NCBI GenBank assembly: GCA_964540205.1
Contig: CAZIMJ010000178.1
Location: 1-29,804, forward strand
Length of the DNA stretch: 29,804 bases
Source of the DNA: WTAW01 sp964540205
GTDB lineage: Bacteria; Acidobacteriota; Aminicenantia; Aminicenantales; Aminicenantaceae
Direction of reading: 5' to 3'
Positions 1-7,131 of the stretch are shown here, piece by piece; position 1 is the first letter of the stretch, and every line of letters begins with the position of its first letter. The notes under the pieces are model-generated. The model saw nothing but the letters and a program-made list of their open reading frames with translations. It searched no databases and was not told where the DNA came from. A program made the translations under genes and the position numbers.

Positions 1-1377
1 GATATTCACTCCAGCATCCAGTAATCGTTGCCATGCATACGCACCCTTGCAGCGTTCGAGGCCAATCCTTTTTTCAGCAAACCGTTTATCCGTGATACAG
101 TGGGTGGGCTGCATGGAAGCGATGACTCTAAGCTCGGCAAATCTTGGTATGTCATCCGATATCAGAATCTGGGCGTGCTCGCTCCGGTGCCGGTGATCTC
201 TTCGCCCATTGATCTCCACCGCCTTCTCAACCGCATTAAGGACCCAATTGTTTCCTTTTGTTCCGATGGCATGTGTTCCCGTCTGAAAGCCCATGGCATC
301 TGCCGCAACAATGAGTTCTTCAAATTTTTCATAAGGCATCATGGGCAACCCGCTAGTGCTAGGATCATCTTCAAAGGGCTCAAACATCAGGGCAGTCCCC
401 GAACCCAATGTCCCATCGATAAACACCTTGAGATACCCAAACCGGATCCAGTTATCCTCGGGAGGATACTCTTTACGAAGCTCATCCAACTTTTTTAATC
501 CTTCCTCAACATTTTCGTGAGGAATTGCCATGTTGAAAGTCACGCGGCAGGTGAGATTTCCTTCGTCCATGAATCTCTGGAACCGCTTATATTCTCCGTT
601 AAGTTGTTGTATGCTTGTAACACCTTTCCGCCTGGCTTCAGCGAGTGCTAACTCCAAAGCCTCATCCAATCTCTTTTCTGTTTCCTCCGGCGTGAGCTGG
701 ACGGTACTCCTCAGTTTCAAGAGGCTCGTAGCGCCTTCTTTTAGGATCCCGGTTGGTTCTCCTGTAACAGGATTCTTGACGACCGTTCCATTGGGAGGGC
801 TTTGTGTATCCTTTGTGATACCGGACATCTTGAGTGCATAGCTGTTGACCCATGAAGAGTGACCATCGGCACGGCTCAATACAACAGGATTATTGGGAGC
901 GACAGCATCCAGGATATCTTTTGTCGGCCATTTTTTATCCGGGAAGGTCTCGTGCTCCCAGCCCCTTCCTCTGATCAGTTCGCCCGGTTTGGCATGCTCC
1001 ACTTTCTCCGCCACCATCTGCTGGATCGTTTGAACATCGTGAACATAACGAAAGTCCAGCTGCATCATTGACTGCCCGCCCCCCATAAAATGGATGTGTG
1101 CATCATTCAAACCTGGTATGACCAAGCGGCCTTTGGCATCGATCACAGTGGTCGTCCCTTCTTCGATATACTGATCGACCTTGTCATTGGTTGTGACTGC
1201 AATGATAAATTCATCTTTCACAGCTAGAGCTTCAGCTCTAGGGTTGTCTGTATCGATGGTTATGATGTTGGCATTTTTGATAACGAGCTCCGCTGGGGGG
1301 CCTTCGTAAATCTTCCCGCATCCCCCACAAAATATTATCAGACAAGAACAGATAAAGATTTTTGATAGTTTTTTCAT
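1..1377 (-). CDS. YtcJ-like amidohydrolase lipoprotein, C-terminus cut by window edge
   Basis: The frame is open from an ATG at 1377 to base 1 without a stop, giving 459 residues; the second copy in this window has 563, so about 100 residues lie outside. Residues 1-20 are a lipoprotein-type signal peptide ending in a Cys (C20), so the enzyme is probably anchored in the envelope. The amidohydrolase_3 fold is shown by NDAHIHF (metal ligands H94 and H96), a later GTHAIGTKG segment and SEHAQI. The family (YtcJ, N-substituted formamide deformylase relatives) hydrolyses amide or formamide bonds with bound metal; the true substrate cannot be read here. The final metal-binding Asp motif (CGSDFP in the paralogue) is off the window. 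A strong AAGGAGG lies about 12 nt upstream of the ATG, slightly far. A perfect 8-bp inverted repeat (1224-1241) lies inside the gene. Confidence 0.9.
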   Translation of the reverse strand, partial: MKKLSKIFICSCLIIFCGGCGKIYEGPPAELVIKNANIITIDTDNPRAEALAVKDEFIIAVTTNDKVDQYIEEGTTTVIDAKGRLVIPGLNDAHIHFMGGGQSMMQLDFRYVHDVQTIQQMVAEKVEHAKPGELIRGRGWEHETFPDKKWPTKDILDAVAPNNPVVLSRADGHSSWVNSYALKMSGITKDTQSPPNGTVVKNPVTGEPTGILKEGATSLLKLRSTVQLTPEETEKRLDEALELALAEARRKGVTSIQQLNGEYKRFQRFMDEGNLTCRVTFNMAIPHENVEEGLKKLDELRKEYPPEDNWIRFGYLKVFIDGTLGSGTALMFEPFEDDPSTSGLPMMPYEKFEELIVAADAMGFQTGTHAIGTKGNNWVLNAVEKAVEINGRRDHRHRSEHAQILISDDIPRFAELRVIASMQPTHCITDKRFAEKRIGLERCKGAYAWQRLLDAGVNI

Positions 1378-1474
1378 TATTTTTACAGTCCTCCTTCATA
1401 AGAAAATTTGTTCATAAAATGGAAAAATCTGGGCTTCATACTTTCAATCATCATATCTAAAAAAAAATCTTTTT

Positions 1475-2311
1475 TCACTGAATATTTTGGTTTTGCCCTT
1501 TGCCCTTCAGCCTTTCTTTAAAATTGAATCCATAAATTTTCAGGTATTCGTTTACTCCTACTGTAAAAAAGACGACGGCGATCATGCACTGAAGCCCCAT
1601 AATCCCTTGATATCCTGTGTAATCCACGAAAAAGAGAACGACACAAGCGGCCAGTAGAATAGCCCCAAGAATTTTTTGACCGATCCCTCTCCATCCCCAG
1701 CTTGAGTATTTTGATAGAAGCAGACCGACCCAAACACCCACCCAACCAATAACGGCACCAGCGAGAACATCTAAAGGCCAATGCACACCTACAACAACTC
1801 GAGAAAGGGCAACCAGAGAGGCAAACACGATCAACAGCCATCGCAACCATGTTCTGGAAATGGTGAACACAAAAGCCCCGGCCAGCATGAAGATCATGGC
1901 GGCATGCCCGGAAGGGAATGCATGTTGACCCCAATCAGGACCGATCATATGGAAAACATCTGAGGACAAAACCTGAGGTGGTCTTGCCACATCCACTACT
2001 CGTTTGATTCCCTGGCCAAATATGGTGAACAGTATCGCTGCCAGGAGAACAGCCCAAATGAGCTGAGGCTTTTTTTTTATCCAAGGGAGAAGAATGATGA
2101 ATGACACCAATCCATCGGCAAAAAACGTGAGCACTACCCAGAACATATCGCCAGTGTATTTTGAGAAGCTATTTATCTTGAGAAATAGCGTTAGATTGGA
2201 ATCGGAGAGATATATAACAGCGGACAAAGCCATGGCGAAGAACGGCAGGCCCCAGACCCAATAATGCCGAGCCTGTACTACGATTTTTCGCTCTCCCAGA
2301 TCAGCCGGCAA
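1475..2311 (-). CDS. PAP2-family membrane phosphatase
   Basis: Integral membrane phosphatase of the type-2 phosphatidic acid phosphatase family, which dephosphorylates lipid phosphates such as phosphatidic acid or undecaprenyl pyrophosphate on the outer face of the membrane. All three signature motifs are present: K103-x6-R110-P111, PSGH at 133-136, and S170-R171-x5-H177-x3-D181, so the phospho-histidine (H177) mechanism should be intact. About six hydrophobic segments are visible. The start is a TTG at 2311 with AGAAGG four bases upstream; an in-frame TGA lies just before it, and the next ATG (residue 27) would cut into the first membrane helix, so TTG is preferred. Undecaprenyl-PP recycling is a reasonable guess but cannot be told apart from lipid phosphatase roles. 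Confidence 0.9.
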   Translation of the reverse strand: MPADLGERKIVVQARHYWVWGLPFFAMALSAVIYLSDSNLTLFLKINSFSKYTGDMFWVVLTFFADGLVSFIILLPWIKKKPQLIWAVLLAAILFTIFGQGIKRVVDVARPPQVLSSDVFHMIGPDWGQHAFPSGHAAMIFMLAGAFVFTISRTWLRWLLIVFASLVALSRVVVGVHWPLDVLAGAVIGWVGVWVGLLLSKYSSWGWRGIGQKILGAILLAACVVLFFVDYTGYQGIMGLQCMIAVVFFTVGVNEYLKIYGFNFKERLKGKGQNQNIQ

Positions 2312-2394
2312 GGTACCTTCTATTCAACGCCATGCCTTATAAGATAGGCACCGGCGCAATTTAAAATGTTTTCACACGCGACATGCGCTGTGGA
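2312..2394 (-). other. Intergenic spacer with two hairpins between lipoprotein and PAP2 genes
   Basis: On the minus strand the lipoprotein stop is followed by CACAgCGC-ATGTC-GCGTGTG (2373-2392), a weak hairpin, then by an AT-rich stretch, and then by a stronger one at 2328-2356 with arms CGCC/GGCG and TGCCT/AGGCA. Neither is followed by a proper T-run, so they are not convincing Rho-independent terminators; they could slow transcription or protect mRNA ends between two co-directional genes. Confidence 0.3.
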
Positions 2395-3153
2395 TCAATC
2401 AAATACGCTTTCTGTTTTTTGATAGGCGGTGTGGACTTTCTCCACCGCACTTTTTATCAAATTTTTATCATCCTGTTCAACGGCCTCAGACAAACTATCG
2501 AGGTGTGTCTCCAATTCCCGAATAGAAATGTTGAACTGCTCCTGCTTCTCTGCAAGACGCTCGGGCAACTGGACTTCCTTCAAAGGCAGCAATTTTTCGT
2601 GCATTGCAGTCACGGCCAATCGTATGTTGTCGAGCTCATAGTTCGGCATGTAATAGTGGTAGAGTTTATACATCTCTTGATGAAAAGCCTCTAGTTCTGG
2701 AACCATAGGACGGATGATGCGGACCAGCCGTTCGAAGGCAGAATGAAAAGCCTCGACTTGAGTAAGCATGTCATCCTGACTGTTTTCATCCACTGCCTGG
2801 TGCAATGCCTGAAGAGAGTTTTTAAGATTATTCTTTCCCAAGTCCCAATCAGGTTTTTTATCGCGTAAAATCCCGGGCAACACTGCTTCATCCAGTTGTT
2901 GAGTTAGGGAATCCGCTTCCGGGAGTAATTCCTTGATCAGTGCATAATCCTTTTCTGGATATGCATCATGCCAGAGTGGGTATACAACTCCGTGTAAATC
3001 ATGTAATGCAGAAACTTCGGTATCCAACTCTCCTTCGGACATTTCAGGTTTGACATCATCTGCTTGGACAGATTCCTCTTGTTGACACGAGAGAAGCAGA
3101 AAAACGCAGGCCATACCTAAAAACACGATGAATAGATTTTCTCTAAATTTCAT
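2395..3153 (-). CDS. Lipoprotein with two tandem 104-residue helical repeats, unknown function
   Basis: A signal peptide ends in lipobox LLLSC (C23), followed by a short acidic linker and an all-helical 200-residue body. The body is an internal duplication with a constant offset of 104 residues and no gaps: H54/H158, H62/H166, P66/P170, L117/L221, A120/A224, V121/V225, V133/V237, E134/E238, H137/H241 and A139/A243 all coincide. Each repeat therefore keeps an H-x7-H pair plus a later His, in a helical-bundle setting reminiscent of cytochrome b562-like four-helix bundles, but there is no CxxCH and no heme or metal ligand can be assigned with confidence. Start: ATG with AGGAGG five bases upstream. 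Probably a periplasmic lipoprotein that binds a metal or ligand. I do not recognise a named family. Confidence 0.8.
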   Translation of the reverse strand: MKFRENLFIVFLGMACVFLLLSCQQEESVQADDVKPEMSEGELDTEVSALHDLHGVVYPLWHDAYPEKDYALIKELLPEADSLTQQLDEAVLPGILRDKKPDWDLGKNNLKNSLQALHQAVDENSQDDMLTQVEAFHSAFERLVRIIRPMVPELEAFHQEMYKLYHYYMPNYELDNIRLAVTAMHEKLLPLKEVQLPERLAEKQEQFNISIRELETHLDSLSEAVEQDDKNLIKSAVEKVHTAYQKTESVFD

Positions 3154-3193
3154 GTGTCCTCCTCTCGTTCATATCATGCGAATTTTTCCATGC

Positions 3194-3232
3194 TGTATGC
3201 TTCATCGGGAAGCCTACGCCTTATAGCATACA
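3194..3232. other. Perfect 8-bp hairpin in the leader of the lipoprotein gene
   Basis: TGTATGCT (3194-3201) and AGCATACA (3225-3232) pair perfectly around a 23-nt loop that can itself fold (CTTC/GAAG). It lies 40-80 nt upstream of the lipoprotein start, between it and the miniature element, so it may be a leader structure or the 3' end of the VOC transcript. No T-run follows it on either strand, and no known riboswitch motif is recognised. Confidence 0.3.
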
Positions 3233-3275
3233 AGAAGAGGAATTGTCAAAAAGACTAGCATAGGATTCTAATTAT

Positions 3276-3471
3276 CCTGGATTATTCACGAGTTGAGGTT
3301 GCCGTAGCTGCGAGGTAGTGGCCCATGAAGCTGTAGTGAACTACCGCGAGGGGGCTACAATGAAGCAGATACGGTAAGATCAGCTCGCCTGGAAGGGAAA
3401 AGATGCCGATAATATGAAATAGAGAAGGTTTTATGAAGGAATGTATCGGCAGCTTTTATGAATAATTCAGG
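3276..3471. mobile_element. MITE-like element 1 (196 bp) with inverted ends and TTAT target duplication
   Basis: The element begins CCTGGATTATTCAC and ends, in reverse complement, CCTGAATTATTCAT: imperfect terminal inverted repeats. It is flanked by a perfect 4-bp direct repeat TTAT (3272-3275 and 3472-3475). A second element at 7024-7118 shares the first 23 bases exactly and a right end with TTATGAAGGAA and TTTATGAATAATTCAGG. There is no transposase ORF, so it is non-autonomous. The interior here holds an extra structured block: GGTAGT/ACTACC (3314-3319/3340-3345) inside GTAGC/GCTAC (3304-3308/3354-3358). CCT-starting ends and 4-bp duplications are features of the IS1380 family, but that assignment is inference. 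The right-hand TTAT contains the VOC gene's stop codon (TAA on the minus strand). Confidence 0.85.
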
Positions 3472-3789
3472 TTATTTATCGAACTGGATGAACTCAATGG
3501 GAGCTCCATTGTCCACAATGAATGCAACTGTAACACCTTCGGAGGGGCTGTTTGGTTCGATGAGAATCTCTTTTCCTTGGAGTTCAGCAGCGAGGTCTTC
3601 GACTTCGAAAGCCACATGGGGCACGGTTTTAACGAGCTCAGGCAAGGGACTATCCAGCTCAAACCGCATCCATTCTACGCCATAAGGGCTTGTCTCGAAA
3701 CCCGAGACATATATTTTGTGCTCTTCCAGGAAAGTCTCCCCTTCCCTTATTATATCAGAGGGAATGCCCAGATGATGATATTTCCTCAT
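3472..3789 (-). CDS. VOC/glyoxalase-superfamily protein
   Basis: A 105-residue single-module protein of the vicinal oxygen chelate fold. The N-terminus KYHHLGIPSD and the C-terminal PHVAFEVEDL ... GAPIEFIQF are typical paired beta-alpha-beta units of glyoxalase-like proteins. There is no signal peptide, so it is likely cytoplasmic, unlike its neighbours. The metal ligands (for example H5/H6 and the Glu in PIEFIQF) fit the family pattern, but the substrate is unknown. It starts six bases after the MBL gene's stop, with only a weak GAG-rich stretch as ribosome site, so it is probably translated with that gene. Its stop TAA lies within the target duplication of the neighbouring miniature element, so its end may have been touched by insertion. 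Confidence 0.75.
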   Translation of the reverse strand: MRKYHHLGIPSDIIREGETFLEEHKIYVSGFETSPYGVEWMRFELDSPLPELVKTVPHVAFEVEDLAAELQGKEILIEPNSPSEGVTVAFIVDNGAPIEFIQFDK

Positions 3790-3795
3790 GATATA

Positions 3796-4761
3796 TTACT
3801 CGCTCTTTTCAGGGATTTCAAAAACCTTCCCGGTCCCCATAGGAATATAATTCTCGCCAAAGGCCTCTTTGAACATTCCAATAGCCTTATCACCCGTGCA
3901 GTGAGTCGCACCACATTTTACAACACCCATTTCCTTGAAGCTCTGGATGATTTTTTGCACCGTTCTGTCCGGTGTTCCTCCAAGGTGAAAGCCACCGAAT
4001 ACTAGGTAGATCGGTTTGCCCATAATTTCCTTGGCCCGTTTGAGAATATTCACGATCCCCTGGTGGGAACACCCGGTAACGATCACAAGCCCCTTCTGTG
4101 TGTTGATGATCAGGGACTGTTCTTTGATCTCCACTCCCATTTCACCCGTGAGGAATACATTATCACAGATTTCTACAGGTTCAAGCACATTCTCTACATG
4201 TGCATTAAACATTTCCACTTTTCGAACAAACTCATGTGGGAAAGAAACAGGCAGATACACAGAGACACTGGAGTTTACCTTAAGCACATCGAAGAGTCCT
4301 CCTGTATGGTCTCCATGGTCATGGCTTATGACGATCTGCTCCACTTTCTTTAAATCGACGTTCATCTGTTCCACATTGTGCATCAAGATATTTGGCTGAG
4401 TTCCCGTGTCGAAAAGGATCGTCTTTTCTGTGCCCTCAATGAGACAAGAAAAACCCCAATCCGACTGGGTTCCTTCTTTGTAGAGATAGTTATCATAAAG
4501 AATTGTGAATTTTACTGGTTGTTTCAATCCCTCTTTAGCCTTGTCGATCTCTCCATTTATTCCGAATTTTCCATTCGAACTTAGGCCCTCTTCAGCTCCT
4601 TTGGCGTGTAGCAATCCGGGGTCCTGCTCTAGCAAAGACTTCACCAGTTCCATGTCTCCACGCCCAGCGGCTCTGTGAATGTCATCAGTTGAATTAGCCC
4701 AGACAGGAAAAAAAATCAAAATCAGGGATAAACTGATTAAAAGTGATTTGTGAGTCCTCAT
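3796..4761 (-). CDS. Exported MBL-fold hydrolase with N-terminal ankyrin stub
   Basis: From ATG 4761 (GGAGGG just upstream) the protein has 321 residues; an earlier in-frame start exists but lacks a ribosome site and would place 30 residues before a good signal peptide. Residues 5-24 form the signal peptide. Residues 26-55 read as one ankyrin-like repeat (DDIHRAAGRGDMELVKSLLE) that breaks off. From about residue 84 a metallo-beta-lactamase domain begins: HDHGDH at 147-152 gives the metal-binding signature, followed by GCSHQGIVN and GGFHLGG. The ILFDTG plus GCSHxGIVN pattern is that of COG1237, relatives of the dihydropterin-methyl-ribofuranosyl-aminobenzene-phosphate synthase group. Function in this organism is unknown. 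It follows the serine hydrolase gene by 86 bases and precedes the VOC gene by six. Confidence 0.85.
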   Translation of the reverse strand: MRTHKSLLISLSLILIFFPVWANSTDDIHRAAGRGDMELVKSLLEQDPGLLHAKGAEEGLSSNGKFGINGEIDKAKEGLKQPVKFTILYDNYLYKEGTQSDWGFSCLIEGTEKTILFDTGTQPNILMHNVEQMNVDLKKVEQIVISHDHGDHTGGLFDVLKVNSSVSVYLPVSFPHEFVRKVEMFNAHVENVLEPVEICDNVFLTGEMGVEIKEQSLIINTQKGLVIVTGCSHQGIVNILKRAKEIMGKPIYLVFGGFHLGGTPDRTVQKIIQSFKEMGVVKCGATHCTGDKAIGMFKEAFGENYIPMGTGKVFEIPEKSE

Positions 4762-4847
4762 AAAATTCCCTCCTTTTTTCATCTGAACAATACGATCAGA
4801 AATTGATGTATAGATGCGAACTAATGCATTCAAAGGGCTTCGACACA

Positions 4848-6014
4848 TCACTCTAATAGAGACTCCAATATGATAGCGAGAAAATCAACTTCGTTCCATA
4901 CATCTGAAGCCAGATCATCAGCCATCCGAACGATCACAAGGTCTTTTGAGGAGATCACAAAGATCTCTTGCGTGAACAATCCCCTGGCAAAGAACGTGTC
5001 GTCAGGAATCAGGGAGCCATCGTATCCACCCAACGAAGGCTGCAGCCACCATAGATAACCATAATTATTCACATTCTCCGAGACTGGTTGAACAGACTGA
5101 TAAACCCAATTTCTGGGCACAACCTGCCTGTCCTCCCATTCCCCTCCCTTTGAATAGATGTAGCCGAATTTGGCGTATTCTCTAACTGTGGCCTTGATTC
5201 CCCAACCTCCGATGGTTTGGCCTGAGGAGTCGTTTTCCCAGATAATTTGGGGAATCCCGATGGGAGAAAAGAGATGCTCCAGCCCGAATTGAAAGGCCGA
5301 TATACCCAAAGCTCTGTTGAAGAGTCCGGATAAGAGCATCGGATCACCGCTGGAATAATTCCAGACAGTTCCCGGTTCATGAATGATAGGTTTGCTTAAG
5401 ACATACTGGACATAATTTTCCTGAAGGGCCATCAGGATAACATCATTAGCGATAATACTGTCCAAATCGTCCTCGTTCCACTCTAATCCTGAAGTCATTG
5501 TCAACAAGTTCTCTATTGTGATCCTCTGCTGTGCTCTTAAAGAAGGAAGATCCCCGGGGAAATAGCTGCGCACTTGCATACCTTTTTTTTGATTCAGTTC
5601 CGGATAGTAATGAGAGATCGGCTCATCCACACTCTCGAATATTCTTCGATCGATCCCGATCCCGATTAGGGTGCTCATGAAACTTTTAGCTACAGAATAA
5701 CTGGGATGACGGGAGTAGAGATCAAAATTACCGAAATAGGCTTCTCCCACAATATATCCCTTCCGGATAATGACCAATCCTCGCGTGTAAACATCTGGAT
5801 TTGCCGCATAATTATAGGCTCTCAAAAGGAGCTCCGAATCCATGCCGATTTCTTCGGGACGACAGCTTTTCCATCCATAAGTCGGCCAATATTTTCCTTG
5901 ATAGGGTCCTTTCTTTAAAAACGTCTCCCTGCCGCCCGTATCCTCTCCGTATACAGAAATAAAAAGTGTTAAGAGAACGATAAAAACGGCCAGTAAATTT
6001 CGAAAGTGTCTCAC
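4848..6014 (-). CDS. Exported beta-lactamase-class-C-like serine hydrolase
   Basis: Penicillin-binding-protein/esterase-like serine hydrolase. The nucleophile motif SVAK (S107-x-x-K110) and a later WNYSSGD segment (Tyr-Ser pair of the class C Y-x-N position) are visible; a single-domain protein of about 388 residues fits the family. The first 23 residues make a clean signal peptide when translation begins at the GTG at 6014, which has AGGGAG nine bases upstream; alternatives are ATG 6047 and GTG 6062, neither with a good ribosome site. Substrates in this family range from D-amino-acid peptides to small esters, so no precise role is offered. It stops 86 bases before the MBL gene and may be its operon partner. 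Confidence 0.8.
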   Translation of the reverse strand: MRHFRNLLAVFIVLLTLFISVYGEDTGGRETFLKKGPYQGKYWPTYGWKSCRPEEIGMDSELLLRAYNYAANPDVYTRGLVIIRKGYIVGEAYFGNFDLYSRHPSYSVAKSFMSTLIGIGIDRRIFESVDEPISHYYPELNQKKGMQVRSYFPGDLPSLRAQQRITIENLLTMTSGLEWNEDDLDSIIANDVILMALQENYVQYVLSKPIIHEPGTVWNYSSGDPMLLSGLFNRALGISAFQFGLEHLFSPIGIPQIIWENDSSGQTIGGWGIKATVREYAKFGYIYSKGGEWEDRQVVPRNWVYQSVQPVSENVNNYGYLWWLQPSLGGYDGSLIPDDTFFARGLFTQEIFVISSKDLVIVRMADDLASDVWNEVDFLAIILESLLE

Positions 6015-6165
6015 CCCGTCTTTCTCCCTGAATCCTATATTTTGCATCGGTCGTGTATTCACTCAGTATATATCGCTCCTGCCGCTTTTTCTACTGGAGA
6101 AAAAGAGATAAGTTCCATCGGTGAAATTTTGAGACAACTTTTTGTGTTTTTCTATTTCATGCTCT

Positions 6166-6762
6166 CTAAGTCGTCAGCCGTATGATGTAAATATTATGTT
6201 GAGGGAGAAAAGTCTCCAGGCGCTCCAGCTCAAAAACACTTTCCTTGATCTTTTCCAACACCTCCTCTCGGGAAAGAAAATGATCCGTGGAGTGATCGAC
6301 TTTCTCAGGATCCCGATCGAGGATCACAACCAGTGCATCCGATTTTAAGCTGAGGGAGAGGTTATTGAGCAATTCCACAGGATTGGCAAGATCATGAAAG
6401 GCGTTCACGATAAAAACCATGTCCAGATCTTTGGGCAAGAGCGGGTCTTCCACATCCCCAAGAACAGTTTCTATATTGGTGATGCCTTCTCTATCACAGC
6501 GGTCTCTGAGATATCTGAGAGCACTTCTCGAAATGTCATTCGCATAGATCTTTCCAGATTCCCCCACTCTTTGCGACAGTTTAAAGGTGAAATACCCATG
6601 TCCCGCCCCAACTTCACCAATGATCATACCCGGCTTGACTCCTACAAGGTCCATGACTTTTTCAGGCTGATGCCACTTGTCCCTAACATCATCTGCATGG
6701 AGAGGAACAAGACACATGACCACGCAAACCAGAATCAATTTGTATTTGTGATATCTCGACAT
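6166..6762 (-). CDS. Class I SAM-dependent methyltransferase with an N-terminal signal peptide
   Basis: The sequence after residue 24 is a Rossmann methyltransferase core: GEVGAGHGYFTFKL (motif I, SAM-binding), a NDIS acidic-strand position, then FIVNAFHDLANP (motif IV-like, catalytic region). The N-terminus KYKLILVCVVMCLVPLHA is hydrophobic with a plausible cleavage after LHA, predicting export, which is odd for a SAM-using enzyme. Start ATG with AAAGGA upstream is good. Short (198 residues) for the family, which fits a small-molecule methyltransferase. The target is unknown. The methyltransferase domain is clear; its location is the open point. Confidence 0.8.
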   Translation of the reverse strand: MSRYHKYKLILVCVVMCLVPLHADDVRDKWHQPEKVMDLVGVKPGMIIGEVGAGHGYFTFKLSQRVGESGKIYANDISRSALRYLRDRCDREGITNIETVLGDVEDPLLPKDLDMVFIVNAFHDLANPVELLNNLSLSLKSDALVVILDRDPEKVDHSTDHFLSREEVLEKIKESVFELERLETFLPQHNIYIIRLTT

Positions 6763-6782
6763 AAATTCCTTTCCTTATCCTT

Positions 6783-7023
6783 TCATTTTTGTGGTTTATT
6801 AAGAGAGGCGTAAAGAAAATTAACAGCCTCCTGGTAGGTGTAAAATAAATTGAATCTATGATTAGCGTCTGAACTCTTTATTGGGGTCTTTGCTTGTCCA
6901 TTCATGGTTTGCTTTTAAACCTGCAATTCCTATGCCATTTTTACAGAGGATCAGTTCAAATCGATCAAAGGGATTTAAGAACTCGCATAAAGAAGTATTC
7001 CTATCTTTCCTGTGAATAAATAA
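6783..7023 (-). pseudogene. Degenerate coding remnant between exported methyltransferase and MITE 2
   Basis: No complete gene, but two consecutive stretches read like protein on the minus strand. From 7023 down to a stop at 6862 the frame is open for 53 codons and ends ...ANHEWTSKDPNKEFRR. A second frame, reachable by a shift near the end of the first, reads SDANHRFNLFYTYQEAV... to a TGA at 6783. The miniature element at 7024-7118 sits directly at the 5' end of this remnant, and if it is removed the reading frame joins to the tail of the MBL pseudogene past its stop. There is no start codon and no family I can name. The reading is tentative, as an open stretch of this length can occur by chance. 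Confidence 0.35.
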
Positions 7024-7118
7024 CCTGGATTATTCACGAGTTGAGGCCAACGCACCACACCCTAACATTATGAAGGAAGATAGATAATAGTGTCGGCATA
7101 ATTTATGAATAATTCAGG
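7024..7118. mobile_element. MITE-like element 2 (95 bp) with inverted ends and ATAA target duplication
   Basis: Same terminal sequences as the element at 3276-3471: left CCTGGATTATTCAC and, reading inwards from the right, CCTGAATTATTCATAAA. A perfect 4-bp direct repeat ATAA flanks it (7020-7023 and 7119-7122); this is the reverse complement of the first element's TTAT, so both inserted at the same kind of site. The interior is much shorter: the stem-rich block of element 1 is missing and only TTATGAAGGAA and a GTCGGCA are shared. No coding capacity. Confidence 0.85.
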
Positions 7119-7131
7119 ATAAACAATTGGC

